From Acidovorax sp. NCPPB 3576 (GTDB lineage: Bacteria; Pseudomonadota; Gammaproteobacteria; Burkholderiales; Burkholderiaceae_C), in NCBI RefSeq assembly GCF_028473605.1, contig NZ_CP097267.1:4456501-4520500 (forward strand): a stretch of DNA of 64,000 nt, written 5' to 3'. The translations under genes and the position numbers were made by a program. Below the pieces are notes generated by a model. The model did no database searches, was not told where the DNA came from, and was given only the letters and a program-made list of their open reading frames with translations. Below, piece by piece: positions 27,258-36,600 of the stretch; the first letter of the stretch is position 1; every line of letters starts with the position of its first letter.

Positions 27258-27737
27258 ATGCCCCGCCCCGACGCCCTCGCCACCCCGGTCTCCACGCCCA
27301 GCCCCGCCGTGCTGCAGCTGGACAACCAGGTGTGCTTCGCGCTCTATTCGGCGTCGCTGGCGATGACCAAGCTCTACAAGCCGCTGCTGGAGTCCATCGG
27401 CCTGACCTACCCGCAATACCTGGTGATGCTGTCCCTGTGGGAGCGCGACGGCATTACCGTCTCCGAACTGGGCGAGCGGCTGTTCCTCGATTCCGGCACG
27501 CTCACCCCGCTGCTCAAGCGCCTGGAGGCCTCGGGCCTGGTGTCGCGGCTGCGCGATGCGAAGGACGAGCGCCGCGTGCGCACCACGCTCACCCCCGCCG
27601 GCCGGGCCCTGCGCGACCGCGCCGAGGCCATTCCCGCCTGCGTGCTGGAAAGCAGCCAATGCACCTTGCCCGAACTCACCGCGCTGACCCGGCAACTGCA
27701 GCAGTTGCGCGGCCGGCTGGCGCCGGGGCCGGATTAG
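27258..27737 (+). CDS. ohrR: Organic hydroperoxide-sensing repressor OhrR (MarR family)
   Basis: 159 residues from ATG 27258. Winged helix-turn-helix ([23 protein letters not shown], then a wing around [11 protein letters not shown]). The peroxide-sensing cysteine is C26 in NQVCFALYS, with the conserved tyrosines that follow (YKPLL, YPQYL). C128 and C135 near the C-terminus make it a two-cysteine type: oxidised C26 can form an intersubunit disulfide and release DNA. The start is set by the operator palindrome just upstream. It is followed 111 bp later by ohr, its target. Confidence 0.93.
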   Translation: MPRPDALATPVSTPSPAVLQLDNQVCFALYSASLAMTKLYKPLLESIGLTYPQYLVMLSLWERDGITVSELGERLFLDSGTLTPLLKRLEASGLVSRLRDAKDERRVRTTLTPAGRALRDRAEAIPACVLESSQCTLPELTALTRQLQQLRGRLAPGPD

Positions 27738-27848
27738 CAGGCGGCGCATGCCGCCTCGCCCCCTGAAGGTTCTTTCTTCTTTCTCTTTCGTTTTGTTTCC
27801 GTTCCCTCCACCCCCGCATTGCGGGCATTCACTGCAAAGGAAATCACC

Positions 27849-28265
27849 ATGCCATCGCTCGACCAAGTCCTCTACACCGCCCGCGCCCACACCACCGGCG
27901 GCCGCGACGGCGCCTCGCGCACCGATGACGGCCGCCTGGACGTGCAGCTCTCCGCCCCCGGCACCAGCGGCACGGGCACGAACCCCGAGCAGCTCTTCGC
28001 CGCCGGCTATTCCGCCTGCTTCATCGGCGCCTTGAAGGCCGTGGGCGGCCAATTGAAGATCGCCGTGCCGCAGGACGTGGCCGTGGACGCCGAAGTCGAT
28101 CTGGGCAAGATCCCCAACGCCTACGGCATCGCCGCCCGCCTGAAGGTCAGCCTGCCCGGCCTGGACCGCGCCCAGGCGCAGCAACTGGTGGACGCTGCCC
28201 ACCAGGTGTGCCCCTACTCCAACGCCACGCGCGGCAACATCGACGTGACGATCACGCTGGCCTGA
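27849..28265 (+). CDS. ohr: Organic hydroperoxide resistance protein (Ohr peroxidase)
   Basis: 138 residues, normal for Ohr. It is a thiol peroxidase that reduces lipid and other organic hydroperoxides, using lipoylated partners. The two active cysteines are C57 (YSACFIGAL) and C121 (HQVCPYSNATRGN), and the catalytic Arg lies in the N-terminal part. Ribosome site AAAGGAAA before ATG 27849. A rho-independent terminator follows directly. It could be transcribed with ohrR or from its own promoter in the 111-bp gap. Confidence 0.95.
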   Translation: MPSLDQVLYTARAHTTGGRDGASRTDDGRLDVQLSAPGTSGTGTNPEQLFAAGYSACFIGALKAVGGQLKIAVPQDVAVDAEVDLGKIPNAYGIAARLKVSLPGLDRAQAQQLVDAAHQVCPYSNATRGNIDVTITLA

Positions 28266-28281
28266 TCGGCACCGCCCTCGA

Positions 28282-28322
28282 AGCCCCCCGGCCGCATTCA
28301 AACGCGGCCGGGGGGCTTTTTT
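28282..28322 (+). terminator. Rho-independent terminator of ohr
   Basis: A 14-bp perfect stem, AGCCCCCCGGCCGC and its complement, with an 8-nt loop and a run of T. It begins 16 bp after the ohr stop codon. Confidence 0.92.
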
Positions 28323-28491
28323 CGTGGTGCCGCAGACCATTGCGCGCAGGGCGCTTCACTGCGGTCCCCATGCGTTCGCGGCCCGCACCGTGCCGGCGCG
28401 CAGACTGCGCGACCCTCCCGCGCCGCCCCTGGCCGGGCCTTCTGGTTTTTGGTCTTTCATGCGCCATGCCGAGAATTTCATTGCCTCGATT

Positions 28492-28508
28492 GCTACACAA
28501 AAGATAGC
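28492..28508. repeat. Copy 3 of the 17-bp GCTA-N7-ATAGC palindrome
   Basis: GCTAC (28492–28496), seven bases, ATAGC (28504–28508), extended to TTGCTA/TAGCAA arms. No CTAG tail nearby. Confidence 0.65.
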
Positions 28509-28690
28509 AAACTAAATTCTGCGCCCGGGAGCGGGGATGGAAGGCGCAGCAGGCATCCGGCGGCGATTGCACCTTTTTTGCGCTTCCAGCGCACCCACCG
28601 GCGCCCATGGCACCATTCGGAGCCATCATCGTGGGCCGCCTCGCCCCTGCCGGCCCCTTGAAACCGCCCCGTGCACCCGCCGCGTCCGCC

Positions 28691-29449
28691 ATGAAGATCG
28701 CCCTGCTCGCCGACATCCACGCCAACCGCCATGCCCTCGATGCCTGCCTGGCGCATGCCCGCGCCCAGGGCGCCGAGCAGTTCGCGCTGCTGGGCGATCT
28801 GGTGGGCTACGGCGGCGACCCGGTGGCCGTGGTCGATCAGGCGATGGCCCTGGCGGCCGAGGGCGCGCCCTGCGTGCTGGGCAACCACGATGTCGCGGCG
28901 CTGGACCCGCCGCAGGCGCCCACCCAGATGGGCGATCAGAGCGCGCAGTGGACGCACGCGCAGCTGTCGCCGCACCACCGCGCCTTCCTGTCCGCCTTGC
29001 CGCTCACGCGCCGACTGGGAGCGAACACGCTGCTGGTGCACGCCAGCGCCGATCAGCCCGGCCACTGGCATTACGTGCAGGACGCGGGCGCGGCCGAGCG
29101 CAGCATGGCCGCGGCCAGCCAGCTCGATCCCGCCATCCGCTACGTGTTCTGCGGCCACGTGCACGAGCAGGCGCTGTATTTCCTCACGCCCACCGCCAAG
29201 CTGATGCGCTTTGCGCCACAGCCCGGCGTGCCCGTGCCGGTGCCGCCGCACCGCCAGTGGCTGGGCATCGCGGGCTCCGTGGGCCAGCCGCGCGACCGCG
29301 ACGTGCGCGCCATGTACGTGCTGTTCGACGACCACGCCGCGACGGTCACCTTCCACCGCGTGCCCTACGACCATGCCGCGGCCGCGGCCGCCGTGCGCGC
29401 CGCTGGCCTGCCGGCCTTCTTCGCCGACCGGCTGGAGCTGGGGCGGTGA
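28691..29449 (+). CDS. Calcineurin-like metallophosphoesterase
   Basis: 252 residues. Metal-binding motifs in order: ADIHANRHA (DxH), LGDLVGYGGDP (GDxxGYG), LGNHDVA (GNHD), a later LLVHAS, and CGHVHEQAL (GHxH), which together define the YfcE/MJ0936-like phosphodiesterase group. Substrate unknown; relatives cleave phosphodiesters or phosphoproteins. ATG 28691 places the first motif at residue 8, as usual. A kinase–UspA gene starts 34 bp downstream and srkA overlaps that, so the three form a likely stress-response operon, possibly a phosphatase with two kinases; this pairing is inference. Confidence 0.88.
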   Translation: MKIALLADIHANRHALDACLAHARAQGAEQFALLGDLVGYGGDPVAVVDQAMALAAEGAPCVLGNHDVAALDPPQAPTQMGDQSAQWTHAQLSPHHRAFLSALPLTRRLGANTLLVHASADQPGHWHYVQDAGAAERSMAAASQLDPAIRYVFCGHVHEQALYFLTPTAKLMRFAPQPGVPVPVPPHRQWLGIAGSVGQPRDRDVRAMYVLFDDHAATVTFHRVPYDHAAAAAAVRAAGLPAFFADRLELGR

Positions 29450-29483
29450 GCGCAGCCGTCACTCGGCCCGCCCGGAGCGCTGC

Positions 29484-30929
29484 ATGAAGCTGCTCGCGCC
29501 CGGCACCGAGGTGGACGGCTTCGTCGTGCACGAATGCCTGCACGCGGGCGGCATGGCGCACGTGTACCGCGTGGCCTATGCGGGCGCCGCGCGCGACCCG
29601 GGCTTTCCCATGGCCATGAAGATCCCGCGCATGACGGCAGGCGACGGCGCCGAGACCATCGTCGGCTTCGAGGTGGAGCTGCAGATCCTGCCCACGCTGA
29701 GCGGCAGCCACGTGCCGCGCTTCGTCGCGGCGGGCGACCTGGCGCGGCTGCCCTACCTGGTGATGGAATACATCGAAGGCCACACGCTGCAGCACTGGCT
29801 GGACCTGCCGCAGGCGCCGGACGCCGCCACCGTGGCCCACCTGGGCGCGGCCATGGCGCATGCCGCGCACAGCCTGCACCAGCAGAACGTGTGCCACCTC
29901 GACCTCAAGCCGGCCAACGTGCTGCTGCGGCAGGACGGCAGCGCGGTGCTGCTGGATTTCGGCCTCTCGTGCCACGCGCACTACCCCGACCTGCTGGCCG
30001 AGGAGATGCGCGAGGCCGTGGGCTCGCCCGCCTGGATCGCGCCCGAGCAGGTGGTGGGCGTGCGCGGCGACCTGCGCAGCGACCTCTTCGCCATCGGCGT
30101 GATGCTGTACGAACTGGCCACCGGCGAGCTGCCCTTCGGCGCCCCGACCACGCGCGGCGGCCTGCGCCAGCGGCTGTGGATGACGCCCGCGCCGCCGCGG
30201 CGCCACCGGCCGCAGGTGCCCGAGTGGCTGCAGGAGATCATCCTGCGCTGCCTGGAGCCCGAGGCGGCGCAGCGCTACCCCTCGGCCGCGCACCTGGCCT
30301 TCGACCTCATGCACCCCGAGCAGGTGCCGGTCACCGAGCGCGGCCAGCGCCTTCGCGGGCCGGGCGTGCGGGCGCACCTGCGCCGCTGGCTCAAGGCGGC
30401 GGGCATGCACTACCAGCCCAGCCCGCTGCCGGCGCGCCAGATCGAGGCGGCGCCCATCCTCATGGTGGCCGTGCCCGGCGAGGATGCGAGCGATGCCACG
30501 CTGTACTCGCTGCGCCAGGCGGCGGCGCGCTCGCTGGGCATCCGCCCCGGGGCACGGCTGGCCTGCGTGACCGTCATCTCGCCTTCGGCGAGCAGTGCAT
30601 CCGACACCGAACGCAGCGAAACCACGCTGCACCGCCGCCACCTGGTGCGCCTGCGCCAGTGGTCCGCCGGGCTCGACCTGGCCGGCCACAGCGCCAGCCA
30701 CCAGGTGATCGAGGCGAGCGACGTGGCCCAGGCCCTGGTGCGCTACGCCCAGGGCAACCGCGTGGGCGTGATGATCGTGGGCGCGGCCACGCACGGCGTG
30801 CCGCTGGCGCGCTTCATCGACACCATTGCGATCCGCGTGGCGCGCGATGCACCGTGCACTGTCATCCTGGTCAAGCAGCAGCTGCCCTTCACCGAACTGG
30901 GCGGGGGCGACAATGCCCCCCATGGATAA
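29484..30929 (+). CDS. Serine/threonine protein kinase fused to a universal stress protein domain
   Basis: 481 residues. Kinase domain (~8–280) with K46 in AMKIPR, the catalytic loop HLDLKPANVLL (D140), DFGLS (D158), SPAWIAPEQ and the SDLFAIGVMLYEL helix. The activation segment is intact, so it should be active. From ~325 onward comes a UspA-like domain (ILMVAVPGEDASDA, ending GVMIVGAATHG and APCTVILVKQQ), which often binds ATP. No membrane segment, so cytoplasmic. The srkA start lies inside its last codons. Eukaryotic-type kinase–UspA fusions tie stress sensing to phosphorylation; targets are unknown. Confidence 0.9.
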   Translation: MKLLAPGTEVDGFVVHECLHAGGMAHVYRVAYAGAARDPGFPMAMKIPRMTAGDGAETIVGFEVELQILPTLSGSHVPRFVAAGDLARLPYLVMEYIEGHTLQHWLDLPQAPDAATVAHLGAAMAHAAHSLHQQNVCHLDLKPANVLLRQDGSAVLLDFGLSCHAHYPDLLAEEMREAVGSPAWIAPEQVVGVRGDLRSDLFAIGVMLYELATGELPFGAPTTRGGLRQRLWMTPAPPRRHRPQVPEWLQEIILRCLEPEAAQRYPSAAHLAFDLMHPEQVPVTERGQRLRGPGVRAHLRRWLKAAGMHYQPSPLPARQIEAAPILMVAVPGEDASDATLYSLRQAAARSLGIRPGARLACVTVISPSASSASDTERSETTLHRRHLVRLRQWSAGLDLAGHSASHQVIEASDVAQALVRYAQGNRVGVMIVGAATHGVPLARFIDTIAIRVARDAPCTVILVKQQLPFTELGGGDNAPHG

Positions 30930-31980
30930 CCTGCCCGGCACCGAGCCCACCCCTTCTCTTTCCTCCTCCTCGCACCCCTTCGCGCCCCTCACCCCCGACC
31001 TCGTGCTGGACGCGCTCGCCAGCGTGGACCTGTACGGCGATGGCCGCCTCATGGCGCTGGGCTCATACGAAAACCGCGTGTACCAGGTGTCGCTGGAAGA
31101 CGGCAGCCGCGTCGTCGCCAAGTTCTACCGGCCGGATCGCTGGAGCGATGCGCAGATCCTGGAAGAGCACGCCTTCTCCGCCGAACTCGCCCAGGCCGAG
31201 GTGCCCATGGTCGCTCCGCTGGAACTGCAGGGCCGCACGCTGCACCACCACGCGGGCTTTGCGTTCTCGGTCAGCCCCTGGCGCGGGGGGCGCACACCCG
31301 AGCTGGACGACTTCGAGGTGCTGGAGTGGATCGGCCGCTTCCTCGCCCGCATCCACACCGTGGGCGAGGCCCGGCCCTTCGCGCTGCGCCCGGCGCTGGA
31401 CGCGGCCACCTTCGCGCAGGAGCCGCACGACTGGCTGCTGGCCGAGGAGATCATCCCGCTGGACCAGCAGTCGGCCTGGCGCAGCGCCTGCGAAGATGCT
31501 ATTCAATTGATAGCAAAAAGTGCATGGAATACGGCGGCAGGCAGCACTTTTGCCTTGAAAGACGCGAAAGCGCTGCGCCTGCACGGCGACTGCCACCCCG
31601 GCAACGTGCTGTGGACGCCCACCGACCGGCCCGGCGGCGGCCCGCACTTCGTGGACCTGGACGACGCGCGCACCGGCCCGGCCGTGCAGGACCTGTGGAT
31701 GCTGCTGTCCGGCGACCGCCGCCAGCGCACCGTGCAGCTGTCCGCGCTGCTGGACGGCTACGAGCAGTTCCGCCCCTTCGACCGGCGCGAGCTGGCCCTG
31801 ATCGAGCCGCTGCGCACGCTGCGGCTGATCCACTACAGCGCCTGGCTGGCGCGCCGCTGGGCCGACCCGATCTTTCCGATCAACTTCCCGTGGTTCGGCA
31901 GCAGCGACTACTGGCGCGGGCAGGTGGACATGCTGCACGAACAGATGGAAGCGATGCAGGAAGCGCCGCTGTCGGCCTGA
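30913..31980 (+). CDS. srkA: Stress response kinase A (YihE/RdoA family)
   Basis: 355 residues from ATG 30913 (ATG 30922 is equally possible). APH-like protein kinase: Lys in VVAKFYRPDRW, catalytic loop LRLHGDCHPGNVLW, metal motif FVDLDDARTGP, then the family tail HYSAWLARRWADP and PWF. In Enterobacteria it counters cell death under envelope stress. Residues ~196–214 (IQLIAKSAWNTAAGSTFAL) are an extra stretch just before the catalytic loop. They are encoded by a copy of the window's dispersed palindrome plus an inverted repeat, so a repeat has inserted in frame. The start overlaps the upstream kinase gene by 17 bp. Confidence 0.92.
   Translation: MPPMDNLPGTEPTPSLSSSSHPFAPLTPDLVLDALASVDLYGDGRLMALGSYENRVYQVSLEDGSRVVAKFYRPDRWSDAQILEEHAFSAELAQAEVPMVAPLELQGRTLHHHAGFAFSVSPWRGGRTPELDDFEVLEWIGRFLARIHTVGEARPFALRPALDAATFAQEPHDWLLAEEIIPLDQQSAWRSACEDAIQLIAKSAWNTAAGSTFALKDAKALRLHGDCHPGNVLWTPTDRPGGGPHFVDLDDARTGPAVQDLWMLLSGDRRQRTVQLSALLDGYEQFRPFDRRELALIEPLRTLRLIHYSAWLARRWADPIFPINFPWFGSSDYWRGQVDMLHEQMEAMQEAPLSA
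31498..31553. repeat. Copy 4 of the 17-bp palindrome, inside srkA, with an extra inverted repeat
   Basis: GCTAT (31498–31502), seven bases, ATAGC (31510–31514). Overlapping it, GCAAAAAGTGC (31513–31523) pairs with GCACTTTTGC (31544–31553). The whole ~56 bp keeps the srkA frame open. Confidence 0.72.
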
Positions 31981-32009
31981 GGGCTGCGAGCATTGGATGC
32001 CCGATGGCC

Positions 32010-32495
32010 TTAGCGGCCCTGCGGAAAGCGCATGGACGGATGACCCTCTGCCAAGCCCGTGCGGTTCTGCAGGTCGTCGATGGCTTCCTCGTGTCTCTGG
32101 ATGACGGGCTCCACTTGCCTTCCCAATCGTTCGGACTGTGCGGTCAACAATCGCACGGCACCCACCGGGTCATCGCCCAGGTCGATGCGTTGAGAGTTCT
32201 GGCGATTCAGCGTTTGCTGCAGCGCCGTCAAATCTCCCGCCGCTGACTGCACCCGCGTGCGCAAGGATTCGAGTTCCCTGCGCACGGGCGAGCCAAGCAA
32301 CTCATTGGTGTCGGGGCCCAGCAGTCCATTGATTCTCCGTTCGCGCGAGCGCAGTCCGGACAGCGCCGCATCCACTCCGAACGCAGCCGATGCCGATTCT
32401 TCGGCCTGCGCACTGGCATGGGTACTTGCCGTGCCTTGGTCCTGATGGCGGCGAACGGAAGCGTTCCCGCTGGAGCTGCCGATGCAATTGCCCAT
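32010..32495 (-). CDS. Small candidate type III effector sharing the MGNCI acylation module
   Basis: 161 residues; no family recognised. ATG 32495 is fixed by the N-terminus MGNCIGSSSGN, by a leader TTTGAGGACGACTTC like that of the effector at 4813 (TTTTGAGGAAGTTCTT), and by a PIP box 65 bp upstream. Gly2 and Cys4 fit N-myristoylation and palmitoylation in a plant cell. After a polar Ser/Ala/Gln-rich segment, residues ~50–145 are charged and leucine-spaced (RRELESLRTRVQSAAGDL, RHEEAIDDLQNR), likely helical or coiled coil. No catalytic motif is visible, so it may act by binding. Lower GC than its neighbours. Confidence 0.72.
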   Translation of the reverse strand: MGNCIGSSSGNASVRRHQDQGTASTHASAQAEESASAAFGVDAALSGLRSRERRINGLLGPDTNELLGSPVRRELESLRTRVQSAAGDLTALQQTLNRQNSQRIDLGDDPVGAVRLLTAQSERLGRQVEPVIQRHEEAIDDLQNRTGLAEGHPSMRFPQGR

Positions 32496-32560
32496 GAAGT
32501 CGTCCTCAAAGTTTTGAACGGGCCATGCTCTCTGAACGCGCTGGACAACGGGGAGGCAGG

Positions 32561-32585
32561 GCGAAGACCGGCGCATCCAAACGAA
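32561..32585 (-). promoter_or_regulatory. PIP box of the small MGNCI effector gene
   Basis: Minus strand TTCGT-N15-TTCGC, a perfect match to the HrpX/HrpB box, 65 bp before the ATG at 32495. The 308-bp gap (32496–32803) also contains the divergent promoter of the response regulator and nothing else recognisable. Confidence 0.85.
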
Positions 32586-32698
32586 ACCGCGGCTGCGAAT
32601 CCGTCCATTTCCGCGCGCGAAACAATGGGCCCCGGCGCACTCGAAGCGCCGCCGATGCGCCGATGCCACAAACCACTCCTACGGCCTTTCGATAACTG

Positions 32699-32733
32699 TC
32701 AACAATTGTCACTTTCCAACCGATAGCTAAATT
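32699..32733 (+). promoter_or_regulatory. Likely promoter of the response regulator with a TCAACAATTGT site
   Basis: TTGTCA (32706–32711) and TAAATT (32728–32733) with a 16-bp spacer form a plausible sigma-70 promoter. TCAACAATTGT (32699–32709) overlaps the -35. The same 11 bases occur at 37483–37493 in front of the binding-protein/kinase genes, suggesting one regulator binds both. Confidence 0.5.
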
Positions 32734-32803
32734 TAGGGGTAGCTTCCGCATGTCGCCTTTCGAGACCGGCGACACCGTTCCCGTTCGCTTTTGCTGGTGC
32801 CCC

Positions 32804-33502
32804 ATGCGTATCGCTGCCCTTGACGATGATCCGATCCTGATTGAGCTGATCCAAGCCTCCGCCGAACATGCCGGGCACTTGTTCCACCCCTTTACCGATG
32901 GCGCCAGCCTGCTCAAGGCCCTGCGGACCGAGACCTTCGACCTGCTGATCGTGGACTGGCACCTGCCGGACATGAGCGGCATGGAAGTGGTGCACGCGCT
33001 GCGCGCGGGCCTGGCGCCGCAGATGCCCATCCTGTTCGTGACGCGCCGCAACGCCGAGCAGGACGTGGTCGAGGCGCTCAACTGCGGCGCCGACGACTTC
33101 ATGACCAAGCCCATCCGCATGGGCGAGCTGATGGCGCGCACCGCGGCGCTGCTGCGGCGCGCGTACCCTTCCGCTGTCGCGCGCACGCTCGACTTCGGCC
33201 GCTATCGCTTCGAGCCCAAGACCCGCTCGCTCTGTATGAACGGAACGCTGGTGGACCTGAAGAACAAGGAATACGACCTGGCGCTGTTCATGTTCCAGAA
33301 CGCGGGCCGCCTGCTGTCGCGCGAGCACATGCGCCAAAGCGTCTGGGGCGAGGTGCAGGATGTGCCCTCGCGCTCCCTGGACACGCACGTCTCGCGGCTG
33401 CGCAGCAAGCTCGCGCTGTCTCCGGAGAACGGCTACGTGGTCAACGCGGTGTATGGCATGGGCTACCGCCTGGACGCGGTCGAGGTGACCCAGTCGGTTT
33501 GA
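32804..33502 (+). CDS. OmpR/PhoB-family response regulator
   Basis: 232 residues. The receiver domain (1–~120) has the acidic pair DDD at 7–9, phospho-acceptor D51 (LLIVDWHLPD) and the Lys in MTKP. The C-terminal winged helix (~135–230) has SREHMRQSVWG and RSLDTHVSRLRSKL, typical of DNA-binding OmpR members. ATG 32804 gives the canonical MRIAALDDDP start; an in-frame ATG at 32750 has a better-placed AGGGG but adds 18 unrelated residues. No histidine kinase is adjacent. The nearest is the hybrid kinase at 39015–41918, across the DUF11 gene, and both promoters share TCAACAATTGT. Confidence 0.92.
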   Translation: MRIAALDDDPILIELIQASAEHAGHLFHPFTDGASLLKALRTETFDLLIVDWHLPDMSGMEVVHALRAGLAPQMPILFVTRRNAEQDVVEALNCGADDFMTKPIRMGELMARTAALLRRAYPSAVARTLDFGRYRFEPKTRSLCMNGTLVDLKNKEYDLALFMFQNAGRLLSREHMRQSVWGEVQDVPSRSLDTHVSRLRSKLALSPENGYVVNAVYGMGYRLDAVEVTQSV

Positions 33503-33556
33503 CCCGGGGCCACTGACGCGCGCCCTCTTTCGCCCCCTGCCTCCCGTACAAAAAGA

Positions 33557-33590
33557 AAAGGGCGGCCCCTCATCGGGACCGCCCTTTTTT
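33557..33590. terminator. Bidirectional terminator between response regulator and DUF11 gene
   Basis: AAAGGGCGG...CCGCCCTTT hairpin with one internal C/A mismatch, a CCC/GGG inner pair and T runs on both strands. It separates two convergent genes. Confidence 0.88.
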
Positions 33591-33617
33591 CCTTGGGGCC
33601 AGGCTTGCCGCCTGCGC

Positions 33618-36600
33618 TCAGCGGCGGCGGGCGCCGGGGGCCGACTGGCGCAGCGCCAGCCCGCCCAGCAGGCACGACAGCAGGATCAGCGCCCACTGCG
33701 ACAGCGTCGGCACGCTGGTGATCGCATCGGGCGGGGTCTGCACGGTCGTGGTCTTGCTCGACGTGTTGTTGGCCGGATTGGTATCGCCCGGCGCATCCAG
33801 CGTGGCGGTGTTCACCAGCGGTCCGGTGCCGGTGTAGGGCTGTGCCAGACGGGTCTTGACGCGCAAGGTGCGGCTGGCACCGGCCAGCAGTTCGCCCACC
33901 GAGCAGGTCACCGAATTGCCCGCGGCCACGCAATCGGCCGAGGAGACGAACGTCAGCCCGGCGGGCAGCGGGTCCACCACCTGGGCGCCGTTGCTGGTCA
34001 GGTTGCCGTTGTTGCGCACGGTGAAGGTGTAGTCCACATCCGCGCCCGGGGCGATCGGGCCGTCCGGGCCGGCCTTGAGGATCGACAGGTCGGTGGCGAT
34101 CGGGTCGCGCTTGGTGGACGTCTGGTCGTACGTCGTGTTGTTGACCTGCGTGTTCTGCCCGCCCTGCAGGAACTCGGTTTCGCTCACCGACACCACGGCC
34201 TTGTGGAAGATCGTGCCTGAAGCGGCCCCGGCCGGCAGGCTCATCGCCTTCATCTTGAACGTGATGGTGGCCACCTCGTCCTTGGCCAGGCCCGGGAAGG
34301 TGCACGACACGCTGCCCGAGGTCGCGCCGACGGCGGGCGAAGTGCAGGAGCCGCCCTTGTCCACCGTGAGGCCGCCCGTGAAGCCGAACGTGGCCGAGGA
34401 GGCGCCGTTCGTGGGGTGGGTCACCGGGAACGTGTCCGTCATCACCACGTTCGTGCCGAACGACGGGCCCGAGTTCTTCACGGTGATGGTGTAGGTCGTC
34501 TCGGCGCCCAGGGCGATGGCGTCGGCGCTGTGCGCCATCGACACCAGGATGTCCAGCTCGGGCTGGGTCAGCGTGATCTCGGCCGCGGCCTGGTTGTTGG
34601 TCAGCACGGGCTCGTCCGTCACGGTGCCGATCTCGACCGTGTTGGAGAGCTTCACGCCCGGCGCCCAGGCGCCCGCCGCCCGCAGGCGGTAGGTCACTTC
34701 GTACTGGCCGCCATTGGCGAGGAACACGCTGTTGCCCGTGGTGCCCCAGCGGCAGTTCAGCGTGCCGCCGTTGCCGGCGGGAATGGCATCGCACACGCCG
34801 CCGTTGGAGGCGACAGGCGTGCCGATCAGCACCCCGTTGGCGGGCAGCACGTCCCTCAGCCACACGTTCTCGGCCGACGACGGGCCGTTGTTCCTGGCGC
34901 GCACCACGTACGTGATGGGTTCGCCCGAGATCGCGGTCGGCGTGGGCGAGACGGTCTTGGAGGCCACCAGGTCCACCCGGGCCGTGACCTGGCTCGTCGC
35001 CGATGCGGTGTTGTTGCCCAGGACCGGGTCCACTACCTCGGGCGAATAGGCCGTGGCGGTGTTGGTGCGGTTCGCGGTGGTGGCCACCGTGGGCCGGATG
35101 GCCACGGTCACCGTGGCGCTGGCGCCGCTGTTGAGCGTGCCGAGCGAGCACAGCAGCGTGGCGGTGTTGACGTTGGACGCGCCCGAAGGCGTGCAGGTGC
35201 CGGCGCTCGTATTCACCGACACCAGGCCCGGCGCCGAGGCACTGGTCACCAGGCTGGGCAGCACGTCGCGCAGGCTCACGTTGGTGGCGGCGCTGGTGCC
35301 GTTGTTGGTCACCACCATCGTGTAGGTCAGCACGTCGCCCGCGGGCACCGTGGGCTTGTCCACGGATTTGACGATGCTCAGGTCCGCCTGCACCTCGTTG
35401 CCGGGAGTCTGGTCGGATGCCCCGACGCCCACGCCCTGGCAGTTGATGCCGTGCGCGGGGTCGGTGTACCACGGGTCCTCGCGCGTGCCGCCCGTCTCGG
35501 GGCTGAACTTCACGCAGGCGTTGTTGGTGGCCGAGCCCGCGGTCGTGCGCACCGCATCGACCACGATGTCGGGGGCATTCGCATTCACGGCCAGCCCGGC
35601 CGTGCGTTCGCAGGTGAAGGTGCCCGGGCCCACCAGCGGCAGTGCCGAGCAGGTCCAGCCCGTACCCGAGGCCGCGTTGAGGCCGGTCAGGGTCACGCCG
35701 GAGGGCACCGAGTCGGAGACGACGATGCTCGGGGCGGCCGGCACGGTGGCGGCGGCCGCTGCGATGGCGAGCGGTCCGCGGTTGCGCGCGGTCAGGCGGT
35801 ACTGGTAGGTCTGGCCGATGGCCACCGCCACGCCCTGGCCGTTCACGTAGTTGGACGCGGCCTTGGTGATCTGCAGGTCGGCCACGTTGGTCGCCGTGAT
35901 GAAGACGCTGGCGGGCGCGTTGTTGGTCGTGTCGGGATCGGTGCGGGTCGGCGCGTCGATCGTGACGGTGTTGGGCAGCGTGCCTGTCTGCTGCACCAAA
36001 GCCACCACCGTGATGGCCGGCATGTTGCTGAAGTTCGCGCCTGCATAGCCGCCGGGCAGGTCGCAGGTGATCACCTGGCCCGCCGGGGTGCAGGTCCATC
36101 CCGTGCCCGTGGCGGACACGTACGACAGGCCCGTGCCCAGCGTATCGACCACCTGCACCGGCACGCCGGCGAGCGAAGTGCCGCCGTTCAGCCGGGGCGT
36201 GACCGTGTAGGTCACCTGGTCGTTGAGCCCATAGGTGGTGGCACCGTTCACGGCCTTGGTCACGGAGACGTCCGAGGCCGTGCCGGCCACGTTGACCTCG
36301 GCCGAACCGGTGTTGTTGGCGGGCTGTCCGTCGGGCATTTCCGTGGACGCATCCTTGTAGCCCTTGACCGAGAACGACGTCGTGATGGAGCCGGTCACAT
36401 TGGGAGCAGCCTGCACCTCCAGCGACGGCACCGCGTCGCCATTGGCCACCGCTCCGGCATGCGAGCAGGTGACCACCGTGGCGGGCGTCGGCGAGCCGGG
36501 GGACACGAGCGGCGAGGCGTTGGAGGCCGTCGGCGAGCAGGTCCAGCCGTTGGTGCCGCCCACGCGGGTGAACGCGGCGCCCGTGGGCACGCTGAACGTG

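Larger units (their letters stand above)
28266..28690. other. Intergenic gap, 425 bp, between ohr and the phosphoesterase gene
   Basis: Contains the ohr terminator (28282–28322) and a repeat copy (28492–28508). The remaining ~180 bp up to ATG 28691 should hold the phosphoesterase promoter. The GC-rich frames here look like shadow translation, not genes. Confidence 0.45.

Noticed and set aside
32750..32803. Earlier ATG for the response regulator
   Set aside because: Adds 18 residues unlike any receiver start; the MRIAALDDDP start fits the family, although the ribosome site favours neither clearly.
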